In this document: positions 32,401 through 44,800 of the stretch, piece by piece
Layout of the letters: each line of letters starts with the position of its first letter
Position numbering within the stretch: the stretch's first letter is position 1
Assembly (NCBI GenBank): GCA_048213135.1
Contig: PS015014.1
Coordinates: 1 to 57,288 of the forward strand
From: Reclinomonas americana ATCC 50394
Lineage: Eukaryota > Jakobida > Jakobea > Jakobida
Reading direction: 5' to 3'
DNA: 57,288 nt
Notes under the pieces: generated by a model
Database searches by the model: none
The model's input: only the letters and a program-made list of their open reading frames with translations
What the model was told of the DNA's origin: nothing
Translations under genes and position numbers: made by a program

Positions 32401-35400
32401 ATCGAGCTCATGTTTGTCACGTACGTTGCTGTCGCCGGTGCAGCTGCTGGTCTCTGCCACTGTGTTTTTAAACTTGTCTTGTTTTCGTGTCAGTGTACGC
32501 AACAAGTTCCTGAGCGAGGATGACTGCCTGCAGTTCACCGAGGAGGTTCTGCTACGCGCACTCGAATACGAGGCTTCCACGCGTCCCACACCCGCCACTC
32601 CACCGAGACCATGCGTGTCGATGCAGAATCACTCGGTGTACTTCAAGGGCCTATTTGAGAAGCTGCCTCGTTGCGTTCAGCATCTTGCCGTCCCCACCAA
32701 GTGCGGCTTCTCATCGCAAGACGACACAGTGTACAAGTTGCCGGACTTTGGCGGCGAGAAGCTCGAGCCTCCAAAGAGCGGTGGTCACATCTATCGACGT
32801 GAGGCGTATATGCGAGCGTGTCGTGTTGGTCTGCTGTGCGCAGCGGCCGACTTGGGCACTGCGGCGAGCTACTTGTGGGAACAGGTGTGTGGGCGCTCTC
32901 CCCCTCTTTCTCCATCTCTGTTCGAGCTCACCCGAAAACAGCATCACACGGTTCGCATGCTGATGGAACGGTGCATCATGAGCGACTGGGTGGTGGACGA
33001 GACGACGGCGGAGAGTTCTGTGGATGATGAAAAGGTGCGTGTGTGGTGCGTTCCCCGTATCGAGCTGTGGTCGCGCAGTTGATTGTCTCGCGCAGGCCAT
33101 TAGCCTGTGGGGCACATATCTGGTGGAAAAGAATCGTTTGTCTCCTCTTCCCGCTCTCCGCTGCTCGTGCCAATGTCTGTCTCATTCTCCATGTCCAGAC
33201 GAGCACGAGCTGGGACTCGCCGACTTTGAGATGGTGGATCCCAGCACGTGGAGTCAGCAGGTGGTGTTTTGCAAGACGCCGTATGCATTGACACGGATCG
33301 ATGCCGAGTACATGGGTAACATTGTGCGCTTGGAGGAGCGGTTGCGTCTCGGGCGTCGACTCCGAACAGTACGTGCGCCCGGTACGTATGCGTCGTTGCT
33401 GCTTCACACACCGCCGGTCGAAAGAGTCGATAGTCACTGACTGTTGTTCTGTAGATTTTCTCGTGCAAGTGTTACAGGGTCAGAGTGAGAGCAAGGTTAT
33501 TGTATGGCTGGCTGCCATTATCAAGGTGCGTGTGCGACCATGCGCATATCTCTTTCATTGTGCATGCGCAACTCATTCTCGAGATGCGGACAGGACGAGC
33601 CGATGGTGCTCGACGCAGTGCCGCTTCGATTCATTTGTCAGCTGGCCGTGCATGAACGGCTTGCTGTCGGCAGCTCGCGGTACGCATCCACCAGTCCACC
33701 AACTCCGTTGCTTCGGCAAACACGCTTGTCTCACGCGGGATATTTGTTACACACAGCCGGCTCACTGATTCACTCGTGCGCGTGGTCAGTCGTCTTCGCA
33801 GTCTCTTTCAGGTGTGCTGGTTTCCCGTTTTATTTTTGCTACCCTCACTTTCTCATCGCGGTCCTTGAATCACCAGGTCCCGCCCACTGATGTGGAGAAC
33901 ACGGTGCTGTTGGACGAGATCATTGTCTATCTCTTCCAGGCGCTCTCGAATGGGTGCGTCACGCACCGCAATTCTCTTGCGCTCTTGCTGTTGCTCTTGC
34001 TAACATCTCCCACAGGACGCGTTCCACGCGTCTGAACGTGAAGCTGATCATGACGCTCCTGTTCCTCTCGACTGTGTCGACCGAGAGTCTGGCTGAGAGT
34101 GCCGACATGCCACCGCCCACGCTTGATGTTGCGTCGTGTGCACACGCATGCATGCATTTTTTCTCGCTTGGTCGTCAAGTGTCTCATGTCATGTGTACAG
34201 TGGCTGTCGGCCATGGCTCAGCACAGTGCGTGGCCTCGCGTCGGTCAAGCGTGTGTGCAGCACTGCTTGGCCGCCTGTTCGGTCGAGTCAGATCGGGCCT
34301 CCTTGCAAACACTGCTCGTGTTTGTGGTGGAGCAGCTTTCGATTTCGGATGCCGGCCCCGATGTGTGGATAGTGCGCTACTGTTTGTTAGTTGTATCAGA
34401 CAGCTGTTTCTCCATCCCTCACCCCGTTTCGTTGCTCGTACAGCTGTTCTTGACGGCGGTGTCGACAAGTTTGTGTGTCCGCCGCGAGCTTTCCCCGCAG
34501 GTCAACGCTGGCTTCTTCGCTGCCCTCATTCACCACTTGGTCGTCAGCATTCAGTCTGGCCGTCTGCAGCTGGTGAGTGTGGCATTCGTCAGCAATGGGA
34601 GTGCATCTTCTCGGGAGAACTAAAGTACGCTCGCTTGATGCGCAGCCGGAGAGCGCGGCCGAGTCGCTTCCAACGGTACACATTGGTGCTTCGGTGGTGC
34701 GACTGCCGGAGAAGGCGTGGGATGGCTTGTGTGCAGTGTTTGCTTCAGCCACCGACTCCACTGGCTTTGGCGGCACTCCTCTCCAATTCTTCACCGCCGC
34801 CGTCAGCTCGACAAACAGCCCTGCGTTCTTCAGCATGCTGTCCCGTCGTCTTGTCGACGCTGTCGACGAGCGACTTGCCGGGCTAGGTGCGTGAGTCGCA
34901 GTGCTGTCGCAACCTTGCGAGGCCTCGTCTATTGACTCGCAAATGCGTAGCTCTGGCACATGCTCAAGCGGTCGACGTGTTGGATGCGCTGAGTATGGCT
35001 CGCACTCCGCCGTTTGTTGACGCTTGCAGCAACGCGTTGCGCCAATTGGCTGGACAGCGCGACATTGTGTCGCTGCTGCTGCAGAGTGTTACCGAAGTGC
35101 GCGCGTCGCCAGCAGTGCATCCGTTTATCCTGTCGCAGCTGGAGCAGTCGTCGGGCGAAGGTTCGGCAGATGTGTGTTCACCACCACGTCGTCCCTCTCT
35201 CTTTGTTTTTGAGGCGCGTGCGATTGTTGCGTAGCTGTGAGCACAGCAGCGAGGCTAGCCGCCGGGGAGCTCTTCGGCTCCAGCGGCCGTGTGGGCATTG
35301 CGGCTCAAGGCACCGTCGGCGTTCGGCGACGATTCAACCTCACAAAAACTCCCAGTCGTCGTTGCGTAACGCCGCACACCGAGTCCCATGATGTAGTCCT

Positions 35401-38400
35401 ACTTATTCGTGTACCTTTCTTCACAGCGAGCGCCAAGAATGCGCTTCTCGAAGCGGTACGCCATTTGTCGCTGCGTGGATTCTCGCTTCTTCTCTTACTC
35501 ACTGTTCGTGTCCTCCGTCAGCGACGCGCCTCCTTTGCGGATGCCACCATGTTGCAGACTGGGCAGTCAACCGCGCGCACACGACCACCGCACCACACGG
35601 CAGTGGCAAGTGCCACCGCTGCGCCAGTGCACATTTCTGCAGTGGTGGAGGAGAGCGTGCACTCGTCGGCAGCGTCCACCACGCGCCCATTCCGCATGCT
35701 GCTGCAACTCTCGGAGCAACTCATGCGAGAGCAGAGCGCGTCGGCCACCGCAGCACACGTGCAAGCAGCTCTGACGCACATTGCTGAGCATGGTTGGAGG
35801 CACGCATTGCATCCGCGGAAAGTAATGTGTGGCTCACGCGGTCGCTCGCGTGCAGATGCTCTGGCCAGCTCCCCACGCCTCGTCTCCGTGCTGCTGGCGG
35901 CCATCGAACTGCTCAATCCGCATGACGTTACGGCATCTGTTCAACGAGTACTGCCGGGTCTGGCTCGAGTTCCCGAGTTGCGACAGTTGACCTGCCTCCT
36001 GGTGCACTTCATGGTGCACGCCACCAGTCCGGAGAGTGGAATCGAGCTGCTGCACCGCCTCTACGATCAACATGTTGCGTCGCGTCGCTCCGTACATTTC
36101 GTGTGCGCGATATGCTGCTGATTCAACTCAACAGGCCTCCGGGCAACTGGTGCCGTGGGTTGTACTTGAGTTGCTGCACAACTTGGTCACGCGCTTCCTG
36201 TCCGAGTGCGTGATGGAGTACAAGACGAGAGCCATTGGCAGGTGCGCTTTCCACACCATTGTTTTTAACTCCCGCACTTGTATGCTGTGCGACACTGACG
36301 TGCGCACAATGTGCAGACCAAGTGCCTATGCGGCAAACATGCTGACCCTTGTCCGACACGTGGTTCCCGCGTCGCGTGTGGATCAAGTGATTGCTTGCAT
36401 TGTGCGCACGCCTTACATTCGCGTTCTATCCCGCGGATCGCTTGCTCATTGTTTCTCATGTCTCCCGTCCGGCAGGTGAACACGGATGTGGAAGCGACTT
36501 CGTGGGATGTACTGCTGAAGGTTCTCATTACGGCACGGACGACCACTGACCGCGTCCACGGTCATCGCGGCAGTGACGGTACGTTTGTTGGCTTTACTTG
36601 GTCGGTAATGCCGATGAGTTGAATGTGTGTGTATGTGCGCGCGCGCTAGATGATCTGGAGTCGCGCCAAGTGTATGTCAGACGCTTGGTGGCCAGTCTAC
36701 TTCAACACGCACACGCGAGACACTTGGTATGTTTTTTCTGTTCTTTGCATTACTCTCGTGTGCTTCTTGATGGTTTCATGACGCGTTTCCTTCGCAGAAG
36801 AATGCCAAGGGTGCTGGCGATCACAACTTGAGGACGTTGCTGTCGTGGTTCCGCTCGAACTACACGCTAGAGACAGAGGGAGCATTGGCGGACCAGCATC
36901 TCTCAACCTCTCTTGTGCCGCACTTGCCTTCGGCTGCTACTGCGGTGTGTGTCAGGGGCACATGATGTAGTGCGTAAACGTCTCTTTGCTAACTCGTCGC
37001 GTGCACAGTTCGATGTGCAGGCACACCAACTGTGTCGACAGTTGGCTCAGGTGCACGAGCTGAACTCGCTCCCGTTTGCCACCCTTCGACAGCTGGCGCT
37101 GCATCACCCCGAGACGCTTCTCAGCTTCGCTCCACTGCTGCTGGCCTTCCTGCAAGTGTCACCAAACATGACGGCCGTCGAGTTCAACGAGGGCGGTCAC
37201 ATGCGTATCTACTTGCAGGTTCTGTATATCATGGTCGACTTGCGAGACACGCTGCTGGAGGTACGGGCGCTCTCGGGGTTGATTCCTACGTGTGGTGCCT
37301 GTGTCATTGAGTCCCGCATCATTTGTCGGTGCAGAACGAGGAGGTGCTGGTTGCAGTTCTCGACAAATTCATGGACACCGTGTCGGTGGCGCTGCACTGT
37401 TGCGTCGCAAAAGAGAGAGGTAGGTACATACTCGTCTGCGGTGCTGACATTCGGCAATGGCAGCTCGAGATCGTGCAGAAATCGCCTTTGTGCCACTGCT
37501 GAACAAGTTCTGCGAGTTCATCTGCTACGTGGCCGTGCGACGACCGCACTTGACGCGAGTCCATGCCGATCAACTGAGGTCTGCACCAACTATGCCAATG
37601 GCCGTCTCTCGTAAGCTGAATGCCTGACTATGTGATGTGCAGTCGACTGCGTGACTTGCTGTTGGATCAGCCGCGCATCTCCATGGCGTTCGAGTTGTGT
37701 CGGCGCAGCGCCGGAGCGTTTGATGTTGAAGCACTGGACACTGTCACGTGGCAGCCAGACCGGTTGGAAGAGATTCAACGCACACTGCAACTCACCTCAC
37801 CGGCAAGTTGCGTAGCATTTCTCGCTACGACTCACACCGTGTGCTCCGCGCTCTCCGCGCTCACGTGATTTATTTTTTCATGCCATGCAGGTGACCACGA
37901 ACGGTGCGAGTTGTTGGCGCAAGTGGATGCTCTCAGTATGGCGGCTCCGGTGTTGCACGAGTTGATATGTCCAGTGGTGGCGCCGCTGTGCCACAGCAGG
38001 CATCAGCGGACACGTACTCTGACGTACAAGGTGCTGCGGCGCACTCTCAACTTGTACCCGAGGTGAGGCGTCTCGCTGATCGAGCGTCGGCTGGAGTGCT
38101 TTCGTTCTCACGCCTCCCTATCTCTCTCTCTCGTAGTTGTGCCACGATTGTCTTCCCTGCCTACCTGGCGGCATTCAAGTCCAGCCGACGTGCCGTACGA
38201 GACGACGCTCTGAGTGCAGCAGCCGATTTGTTCCCGTTCGCACAAGGTTGCGTGGTGTCGCGACACACGTGCGTCACTTTCTCTTGTCTGTGGTTTCACC
38301 CCGCGCACACTGTGCAGAGTACTCGCGAGCGGTCGTGACCGAGTCCTTCAAGGTCGGCGACCGTGCCAACGACACAGTGCGCCGCATGATATTGTCGACA

Positions 38401-38418
38401 ATGGGAATCAAGCCATGA
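29404..38418 (+). CDS. INTS1: Integrator complex subunit 1 (INTS1)
   Basis: Large HEAT-repeat scaffold of the nuclear Integrator complex, which cleaves snRNA 3' ends and terminates promoter-proximal RNA polymerase II. Start inferred at 29404: MASGLS, donor AGC/GTTGCG, then VRLESPL and AVVNRAVEEYNSGVPAKQQE, all in phase. The best evidence is EPEWPLSFVSVYLEDLVGP followed by WADLEPSARFCRNIRTAF (29936-30115), matching the INTS1 pattern WPxxFVKVYIEDxLGxRxWVD...FVDNIxTAF. Beyond this come dozens of short exons coding Leu-rich helices (for example LNELNAERHPLNMRMLVTVF near 31505-31560 and FATLRQLALHHPETLLSFAP near 37075-37135), ending RMILSTMGIKP. Total length and architecture fit an alpha-solenoid of about 2000 residues. 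Start lies 106 bp from the divergent LRRIQ1 start; 3' end converges on CcmE, 93 bp apart. Exact exon set not worked out. Confidence 0.72.
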
Positions 38419-38511
38419 CCACGGCAACAACAGTAACGATGCACACAGTCTATTGCGGGGCAGTAAAAAGATATAGAATAACACTCTCTAAGAACGGAGG
38501 AGGGGGAATGC

Positions 38512-39634
38512 TCATGAAGCCGCCTTTTGTGCGTCCTTTTCTTCCTTGTCTGCCTGCTGCTCTTTCACCATGCGCTTGATGGCCTGCCACATACACGTGA
38601 GTGCACGCATAGGGGACAGATACACACACAGCAAGCGCGTGCACGTTACCTCCGGCATGTAATTCTCATCGTGCTGCGGCGGAGAAGACGGCGCTTCAGA
38701 AAAACAACAACACAATGCCTGCATGTCGACTCCTTCTCACCTTTGCCAAAACTTCACTGGCCTGGAAATGCCCCGGCCGGTCCATGACCCCGTCGACCAC
38801 CACACTCTTTCCCTCACGGAACAGATCCGGCAGCATCCCGCTGCAATACGTCACGGTCAACAACAGTCACTTTCTCTCCTATCTCTTTCTCTTTCTGCAA
38901 TCTCACCTGTACGACACCTGCGCAGCGACAAACGATGAGTTGAGGAAAACACACCGTGGCAACAATCACACAGCAGAGAACAGCACTCACCTCGATCTCA
39001 TTCTCGAGATCCGTCACCTACGCCAAGCAGCAGTGAGTGACAAGCAACCAACATCGACGCGACAAAGCACGCGAACCGTAAAGTCGATATTCATGCTCGT
39101 CGCCGAGTGCCGCACCGAGCCCTCCACGACCAGTCCACCCAAGCGGAACCGCTTCGCCTGATCGTCAGGCCGCTCCAGCGCCTAGCCACCTTCATCAACA
39201 CCAAACGCACACGCACTCATGCAGCAACACCAAGAGGCAAGCGCCGCGCACCTGCGTCGGTGTCAAGTAGAACGCCACGTTGTCTTCAAAGGCGTTGAGC
39301 ATGAGGAAGATGCCGGTGCCGACGACTGATCGATCAATCAGGAATGCATCACTCGTACAACACACGCACACTCACACACACACACACACCAACAGACGCC
39401 GCGCCAGCGTACATGAACCGACGATTCTGGTTGCGTGAGGTCACGTTGACGGAGGCCGGTCCGCGCGGCGAAGATGCAGAGAAACTGCGCGGAGTGTGAG
39501 ATGCAAAATGTGCAAGTCAGATGCGTGTTTTCTTCGCACCTTGGTGTCTTGCGTGCCCCTGGTGGTGGTGGTGGCGGTGTTGTTGACTGAGAGAACAGGC
39601 GCCGACCAGCGGCCCTCCACACGTGGAAGAACAT
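38512..39634 (-). CDS. CcmE: CcmE, haem chaperone of cytochrome c maturation system I, mitochondrial
   Basis: Binds haem covalently in the intermembrane space and hands it to apocytochrome c. ATG at 39634 gives [20 protein letters not shown], a mitochondrial presequence. A single membrane anchor follows, [20 protein letters not shown], then LTPTQ, matching the bacterial ALxxNxxFFxTPSE boundary. The OB-fold domain reads [32 protein letters not shown] and [17 protein letters not shown], with [11 protein letters not shown] 24-nt exon (38673-38650) then encodes HDENYMPE, containing the haem-linking His and the conserved Tyr of the HDENYxP motif. The C-terminus ([20 protein letters not shown]) is charged and variable, as in the family. 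The gene is intron-rich, so it is not bacterial contamination. System I is known in mitochondria of plants, red algae, jakobids, ciliates and some other protists. Confidence 0.92.
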
Positions 39635-39711
39635 GTTGCAAGTGTTGTGACTGTGGAATTGCGGTCGACAGACGGAGTGGTGCAAGCTGCGTGCATAGCA
39701 ACTGTGAGCAA
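39635..39711. promoter_or_regulatory. Probable bidirectional promoter, CcmE/unidentified gene
   Basis: 77 bp between divergent start codons. Inferred from spacing. Confidence 0.4.
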
Positions 39712-39978
39712 ATGGCCGTGCAGTTTCTGCGCAGTGACACCGTGGAGGGCGAGGAACTGGTGCGCTCACACACACGCAAAGAGAACGACTGACTCTGTTG
39801 TTGTTGTTGTTGTTGTCACTCACTCTCTCTCTCGCTCTTTCGCGCGCGCTCTCTCGTGCTTGCATAGTTGTATTACCAGTACCCGCGTGCAGACACTGCC
39901 GAGTCGCGCATTCTGGAGAAGCTGAAGGGCGTGTTTCTGGCGGCGCGTAATGTGCACAAGGATTTCGCCAAAGATGAG
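39712..39978 (+). CDS. N-terminal exons of an unidentified protein, cut by a gap
   Basis: Exon 1 (39712-39759) is MAVQFLRSDTVEGEEL. A TC-rich intron leads to exon 2 (39868-39978), LYYQYPRADTAESRILEKLK then GVFLAARNVHKDFAKDE, with phase-0 boundaries. A donor opens into a GT and GA tract and then the gap at 40068-40087. The pattern of a beta-strand (LLYYQYP), acidic turn and amphipathic helix would suit the start of a longin-type domain of the CCZ1/HPS4/HPS1 kind, but this is weak. The next coding sequence, beyond the gap, is on the other strand. Either a second gene converges here or the intervening block is reversed. Start lies 77 bp from that of CcmE. Confidence 0.5.
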
Positions 39979-39998
39979 GTGTGTGTGTGTGTGTGAGC

Positions 39999-40002
<4 letters not shown>

Positions 40003-40064
<62 letters not shown>
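40003..40064 (+). repeat. GA dinucleotide microsatellite
   Basis: About 30 uninterrupted GA units abutting an assembly gap, preceded by GT repeats (39979-39994). It lies in an intron of the fragment above and is the likely reason the assembly breaks here. Confidence 0.95.
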
Positions 40065-40066
<2 letters not shown>

Positions 40067-40067
40067 T

Positions 40068-40087
40068 NNNNNNNNNNNNNNNNNNNN
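40068..40087. other. Assembly gap (20 N)
   Basis: Junction at which the coding strand switches from plus (39978 and below) to minus (40088 and above). True size unknown. Confidence 0.95.
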
Positions 40088-41708
40088 TACGCCTGCAAGA
40101 TGCTCTGGATCAAAACAAAAGAGAAGAGAAGAAAAGAATAAACAGGCGAGACACAGGCGTCTCACCAGCGAGCTTGTCTTGCAACGACAGCAACAGGTCG
40201 ATGGGAATGTATAGGTTGCGCGAGAGGGCATCCAACTGCACGTAGCCGTGTGCAAACGTCTCCGGCGAGAAATCCGTGCACGGCGTGCCACACACAAACG
40301 TGCGCGACGCCACCTCCACCGAGTCGCGCGCCTCGGAGAGCGACGGCAGCGATGCCATTGGCGCTCCCTTGCCACTCGATCCGCTACCACCGCTTCCACC
40401 TCCTCCTCCACCACCTCCCCCACCGCCACCGCTGCCACTGCCGCTGCCACCACCTCCACCAGCCGGCACAGAGACCTTCCACTTGCGCTCAAACAGAATA
40501 CCGTCACACATGTCAATGATCGACTGACCCGTGCTGGTGAACCACGACGATAACATGTCCTCGATCTCGGCCGTCCTGCGTCGCCCCACGGTGCTGGTGA
40601 GTGATCTCGATTTTCTGCAATCCGCGAACAAGAAACGCACGCAACTTGCGGACTTTGCCACGGAAACGCAGCATGATGAACGAGTTCTGCGAGCTGTCCG
40701 AGAAGCACACCAACCGTCTCCGATTGCGCCTTCTCTCCCACAGGTCGTAAAGGACGAAGGACAATGCGTCGAGGTGGGCCGACGGACCCTGGTAGATGGT
40801 GCACACGGTGGCCAACGTGTGCAAATCCTCACACCGGATGTCGGTGCGTGCCACCAGACAGTTGTGCACGAAAAACGCCGACCCACATACTTCCATGGTA
40901 NNNNNNNNNNNNNNNNNNNNTAAACGCAACAGTTCAGCCATCTCTCTAAGCGTGCGGCTCGACGAGAAGCAACCAAAGATCTCCGACTCGCCTCGTGTTT
41001 TCCTGCGACGCAAAACGAATACACAAAGTGAGGCGCTACTCTTCCCAGCTCGCGCCTCCCTCGGACCGCAACACACCTGGCCATCCACACCGGCACATCG
41101 ACCGTCCCTCTGCACAGCGACACGACGACGCGGGCACAGAAAAAGTTGGAGGTGTCCAGACGACTCGCAGCCCCGCGACCCTCCAGAGCGGCCGACGCCG
41201 AACCCGACGCCGACTCAATGACATTGGCAAACACACTCGCCTGTGCGAATTCCACATCGTCGTCGCTACTGGCCTCGTCATCGTCGTCCACCATGCTGCC
41301 CATGAGGTCGTCGAAGAAGAGGGGTGCGTGACTTGGCGTGGGGGCGGTCGACTGCAGCAAGTCCTCTTGCTGCATCTGGTCGAAACCGACTCGCTTGTAC
41401 ACGGTCTCCTTGACGCGGATGACAAAGCGCAAAAAGTGCTCAAACAAGTCGGTCATGACGGTGAGGCCGGGAGGCTCGTTGCTGGGNNNNNNNNNNNNNN
41501 NNNNNNNNNNNNNNNNNNNNNNNNNNNNNNNNNNNNNNNNNNNNNNNNNNNNNNNNNNNNNNNNNNNNNNNNNNNNNNNNNNNNNNNNNNNNNNNNNNNN
41601 NNNNNNNNNNNNNNNNNNNNNNNNNNNNNNNNNNNNNNNNNNNNNNNNNNNNNNNNNNNNNNNNNNNNNNNNNNNNNNNNNTTTTTCTTCAAAAGTGGGG
41701 CTGCTCAT
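40088..41708 (-). CDS. Unidentified protein in a gap-broken block, minus-strand coding
   Basis: Candidate start ATG at 41708 (MSSPTFEEK) runs into the 195-N gap. After it, 41486-41120 encodes LTVMTDLFEHFLRFVIRVKE and TVYKRVGFDQMQQEDLLQ, then an acidic linker (MVDDDDEASSDDDVEFAQ). After an intron and a further gap (40901-40920), TMEVCGSAFFVHNCLVARTD leads to IRCEDLHTLATVCTIYQG. Further on, SSWFTSTGQSIIDMCDGILF, a Gly-run linker (40370-40470, GGGGGGGGGGGGSGGSG) and LDALSRNLYIPIDLLLSLQD are seen; an exon start remains at the left gap (EHLAGV). The alternation of a short hydrophobic strand (SAFFVHNCLVA) and helix is reminiscent of longin-like modules, but I cannot name the family. It may be the continuation of the 39712 fragment if the block is reversed. 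Confidence 0.45.
40901..40920. other. Assembly gap (20 N)
   Basis: Inside the minus-strand coding block, between an exon ending LREMAELLRL and one starting TMEVCGSAFF. Confidence 0.95.
41487..41681. other. Assembly gap (195 N)
   Basis: Separates MSSPTFEEK (41708-41682, minus) from the rest of the block. From 41709 to 41879 is the putative spacer upstream of midasin; no other feature is seen in it. Confidence 0.95.
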
Positions 41709-41879
41709 TTTCGATCTCTCACTCTTTTATGTTGCGCTGCTGCAGAATGGACATGTTCCTCCTGTAAAAGAAGTAGTAAATCATCCAACTGGCATTTGTT
41801 TCGAAAAGAACGTCGCACTTCGTCCTGCATTGAGCATCAACGGGACATCGCCGACTCACGAGCCCCCATCGCTGCACCC

Positions 41880-44800
41880 ATGGACGATCTCCTGAAGCAG
41901 CGCCTGGAGGCAGTGCTCCACATTGCCCACCAGAAGAACTGCTCCATTGAACAGCTGTCAGCCGTACAGAAGGATTGGATCGAGGCCGGATGTGTGCAGG
42001 TGAGCTCCAGAGAGAGAAGAAGAGATACAGAGGGAGGGAGGAATGCACACCACCAGCGCACTCGGCAGAAGAACACGCAGTCGAAAAAGAGTGTGAAGCT
42101 GTCGCTCGTGCACATTCACATCAACGAGGCCATGTACGACACCACGCTCATCCCGACTTGCGCGCCAGGTGGCCTCTCTGGAGGACGAAGCACGTGCATT
42201 GGACGCTATGGCTGAACTGCTGCTGCAGCCGTCGCTCACGCGTGTCGTGTTGGGTCAGTGTGCGCGGCCGTGGTTGCCGCTGTTGTGCGTGCGTCTGTGC
42301 TCGCGCCACCGACTGCCCTCCACTGCCGTGCTGTTGGCACTGACGGCCATTATCCGCGATGCATCACCATCTCGCACAGTGGAACGGTTTGCCGTCTGTG
42401 TAGGGAGCTTGTGAGAGACAAGAAGAGGGAGTCCTGATCGAATGGTGATTATGATGCAGAGTTGTGTTGGACTTTTTCGAGAGCACTCCGCACGTGTCGG
42501 ATCTCGTGGCACAGGCGCTTGCCGTGAATGATGTTGCGTGTGTGTCTGTTCTCTCTCTCCCTCTCTCTTCTCTACCTTCCATCTTGCTCATCGCGACACG
42601 GGCAGGAGACAAGTCTGATGGATCTGGTGACGGTGGCGCATCGGTGTGTGCAGTGGCACGCTTCGCACTTTGCCAGGCGATGGAACTGCGGTGTGTTCGT
42701 GCGACTGCTGGACCACCCGAATCCGCGTCTGCGTGTGCCTGCAGCTCGGATATGCCGTGCATTGGGCTTTCTCAGTGCCGAGCAGCTGGTGGTCGCCACC
42801 AATCGCGACTCGGATCAGATGGACACCGCGTTTGTGGCGAGTGAGGTGGACGAAATGTTGAGTAGCTCGTATTGGCAGTTGGTGGCATGCCCTCAGGTTT
42901 CTCACGCGGTCGCCCGACAGAGTGGAGCTGTCGGAATCGGTCGACAAGCTGGCCGTGTCGGAGACGGGTGCTGACGATGCAGCCTCGTCGCAGTCGCTGC
43001 GCCAGCAGCTGGCGGTGCACATCGAGGGATCCTCGCAGCTGGTGTCTGTCGAAGGCGTTCCACTGTATCGCAAGAAGAGTGCTTCGTCGTCGGCTTCACA
43101 TGCCAACAGGTGAGGTGTTTGTTGCTCTTCATGATGGCGCACGGGAATACGGGATTGTGTGACACGATGCGTGTTTTTTTTTGCACAGTTCGTCGTTTGT
43201 GTCGACCGAGACGTCGGCGAGCAATCTGCGCATGCTGGCGCTGGCGGTGAATCGATCGAATGCAGTGTTGCTTCGCGGACCCGGTGGCTCCGGCAAGACG
43301 CTGCTGGTGGAGCACTTGGCTCATGTCACTGGCAATCATGGTGACTCACCTCCGTTTGTGTGTGCTCCCGCCAGAGTGTGTGCTAACATGCACTTCAATC
43401 TCTCCTTTTGTTGCGCTCAACAGACCTCATCCGCGTGAATCTTGACGACTCATTCGACGCAAAGGACCTGCTCGGCACGTACGTGTGCACGGAGACACCG
43501 GGTGAATTCAAATGGCAGCACGGTGCACTCACCAAGGTCGGTGCCTTGCACTCTTGCATTCCTTGTCATCATTCTCTGCTCACCCTCATCGACACTGACA
43601 GGCGGCAGTGGAGGGCCGGTGGATTCTGATCGAGGACATTAATCTCGCCTCCTTCGATGTGCTCTCCATGTTGGTTCCCATTCTAGAATCGGGCGTGATG
43701 CGCATTCCCGGCAGTGATGAGGTGCACTACGCAATGAGCACGTGAGTGCGTATCGTGTTGATACTCACCAGTGTGTGTGTTTCGTTTGTTATCACAGCCT
43801 GTTCCAGTTCATCAAGGCTTCACGATGTTGGCCACGGAGACGGCCGATGCGGGGCGCTTCAAGGGTCTGCTGTGGTGTTTTTTTTTTACGCAGCGCTTCT
43901 TTGTTTTGTGTGCACTCATTGCGTAAACTGTGTCGCGCAGAAATCCCCACGGACAAGTACTGGTGGCCGGTGTATGTGCAACAGATACCACCTGCTGAAC
44001 TGCCCGATCTTGTCGCGCACCGTTATCCAGAAGTGCAGCTTGTAATTCCTCGTATGATTGGTGAGTGCATGCTGAGTGGAGAGAGAGAGAGAGACGTGAT
44101 GTTGTTCACACAGAGTGTTTATTATGTCTGTCTGCAGCCACGTACGAGTTGATGTGCCGCATGTCGGACAGCCGAGCGTGGAGCGTCGGCGGTCCGACGC
44201 CAGGTGACGATGGCAGTGCTGCGGCCGCAATGTCGCCGCTGCAGGGCACCGTCGCTCGCAGCATCTCGCGCACTTTTTCTTTGCGGTGTGTTCCGTTCAT
44301 GCTCCGCGCGCTGGCGGTTGCGGCTGCTCAGCTTAACATGCCGTGCCGTGCTGCAGAGATCTGATGAAGTGGGCCAGTCGTGTGGCTCGCTTGCAAATGT
44401 CGCATGGCGATGTGTCGTACGTGACAGAGGCGATGAAACAGGTGCGTGCGAGTCTGCCTCCGCCCCTCGCGCACCACAGTGCCTCTCGCTCACCAGCCGT
44501 GCAGGGTGTTTTGCTCGAGGTCATTGACTGCTTTGCCGGCATGATCAATCGATCAGAAGTGCGACACCATCTGGCGCAGGCCGCGGGTCGCTTGTGGGAT
44601 CTTGGCTCCGATCAAATCAGCTACCTGTTGTCGCAGCGCAAGCCGACGCTCTCTGTGCGTTTTTCGACAGTCTTCTGCATTGATCGTTCATTGGTTTGTC
44701 GACCGACCGCGTCGTGCACAGGTCGACAAGGGTCACGTACAAGTGGGTCGAGTGTTTCTGCCATCGCGCCGACCGGATGGACAGCTGTTGCCACCCTTTG

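Noticed and set aside
39338-40804. Minus-strand open frame of 488 codons across a gap, with long Leu-Ser repeat
   Set aside because: It is a translation of the GA tract, the gap and intron sequence. The real minus-strand genes on either side (CcmE and the 40088-41708 block) use other segments with splice sites.
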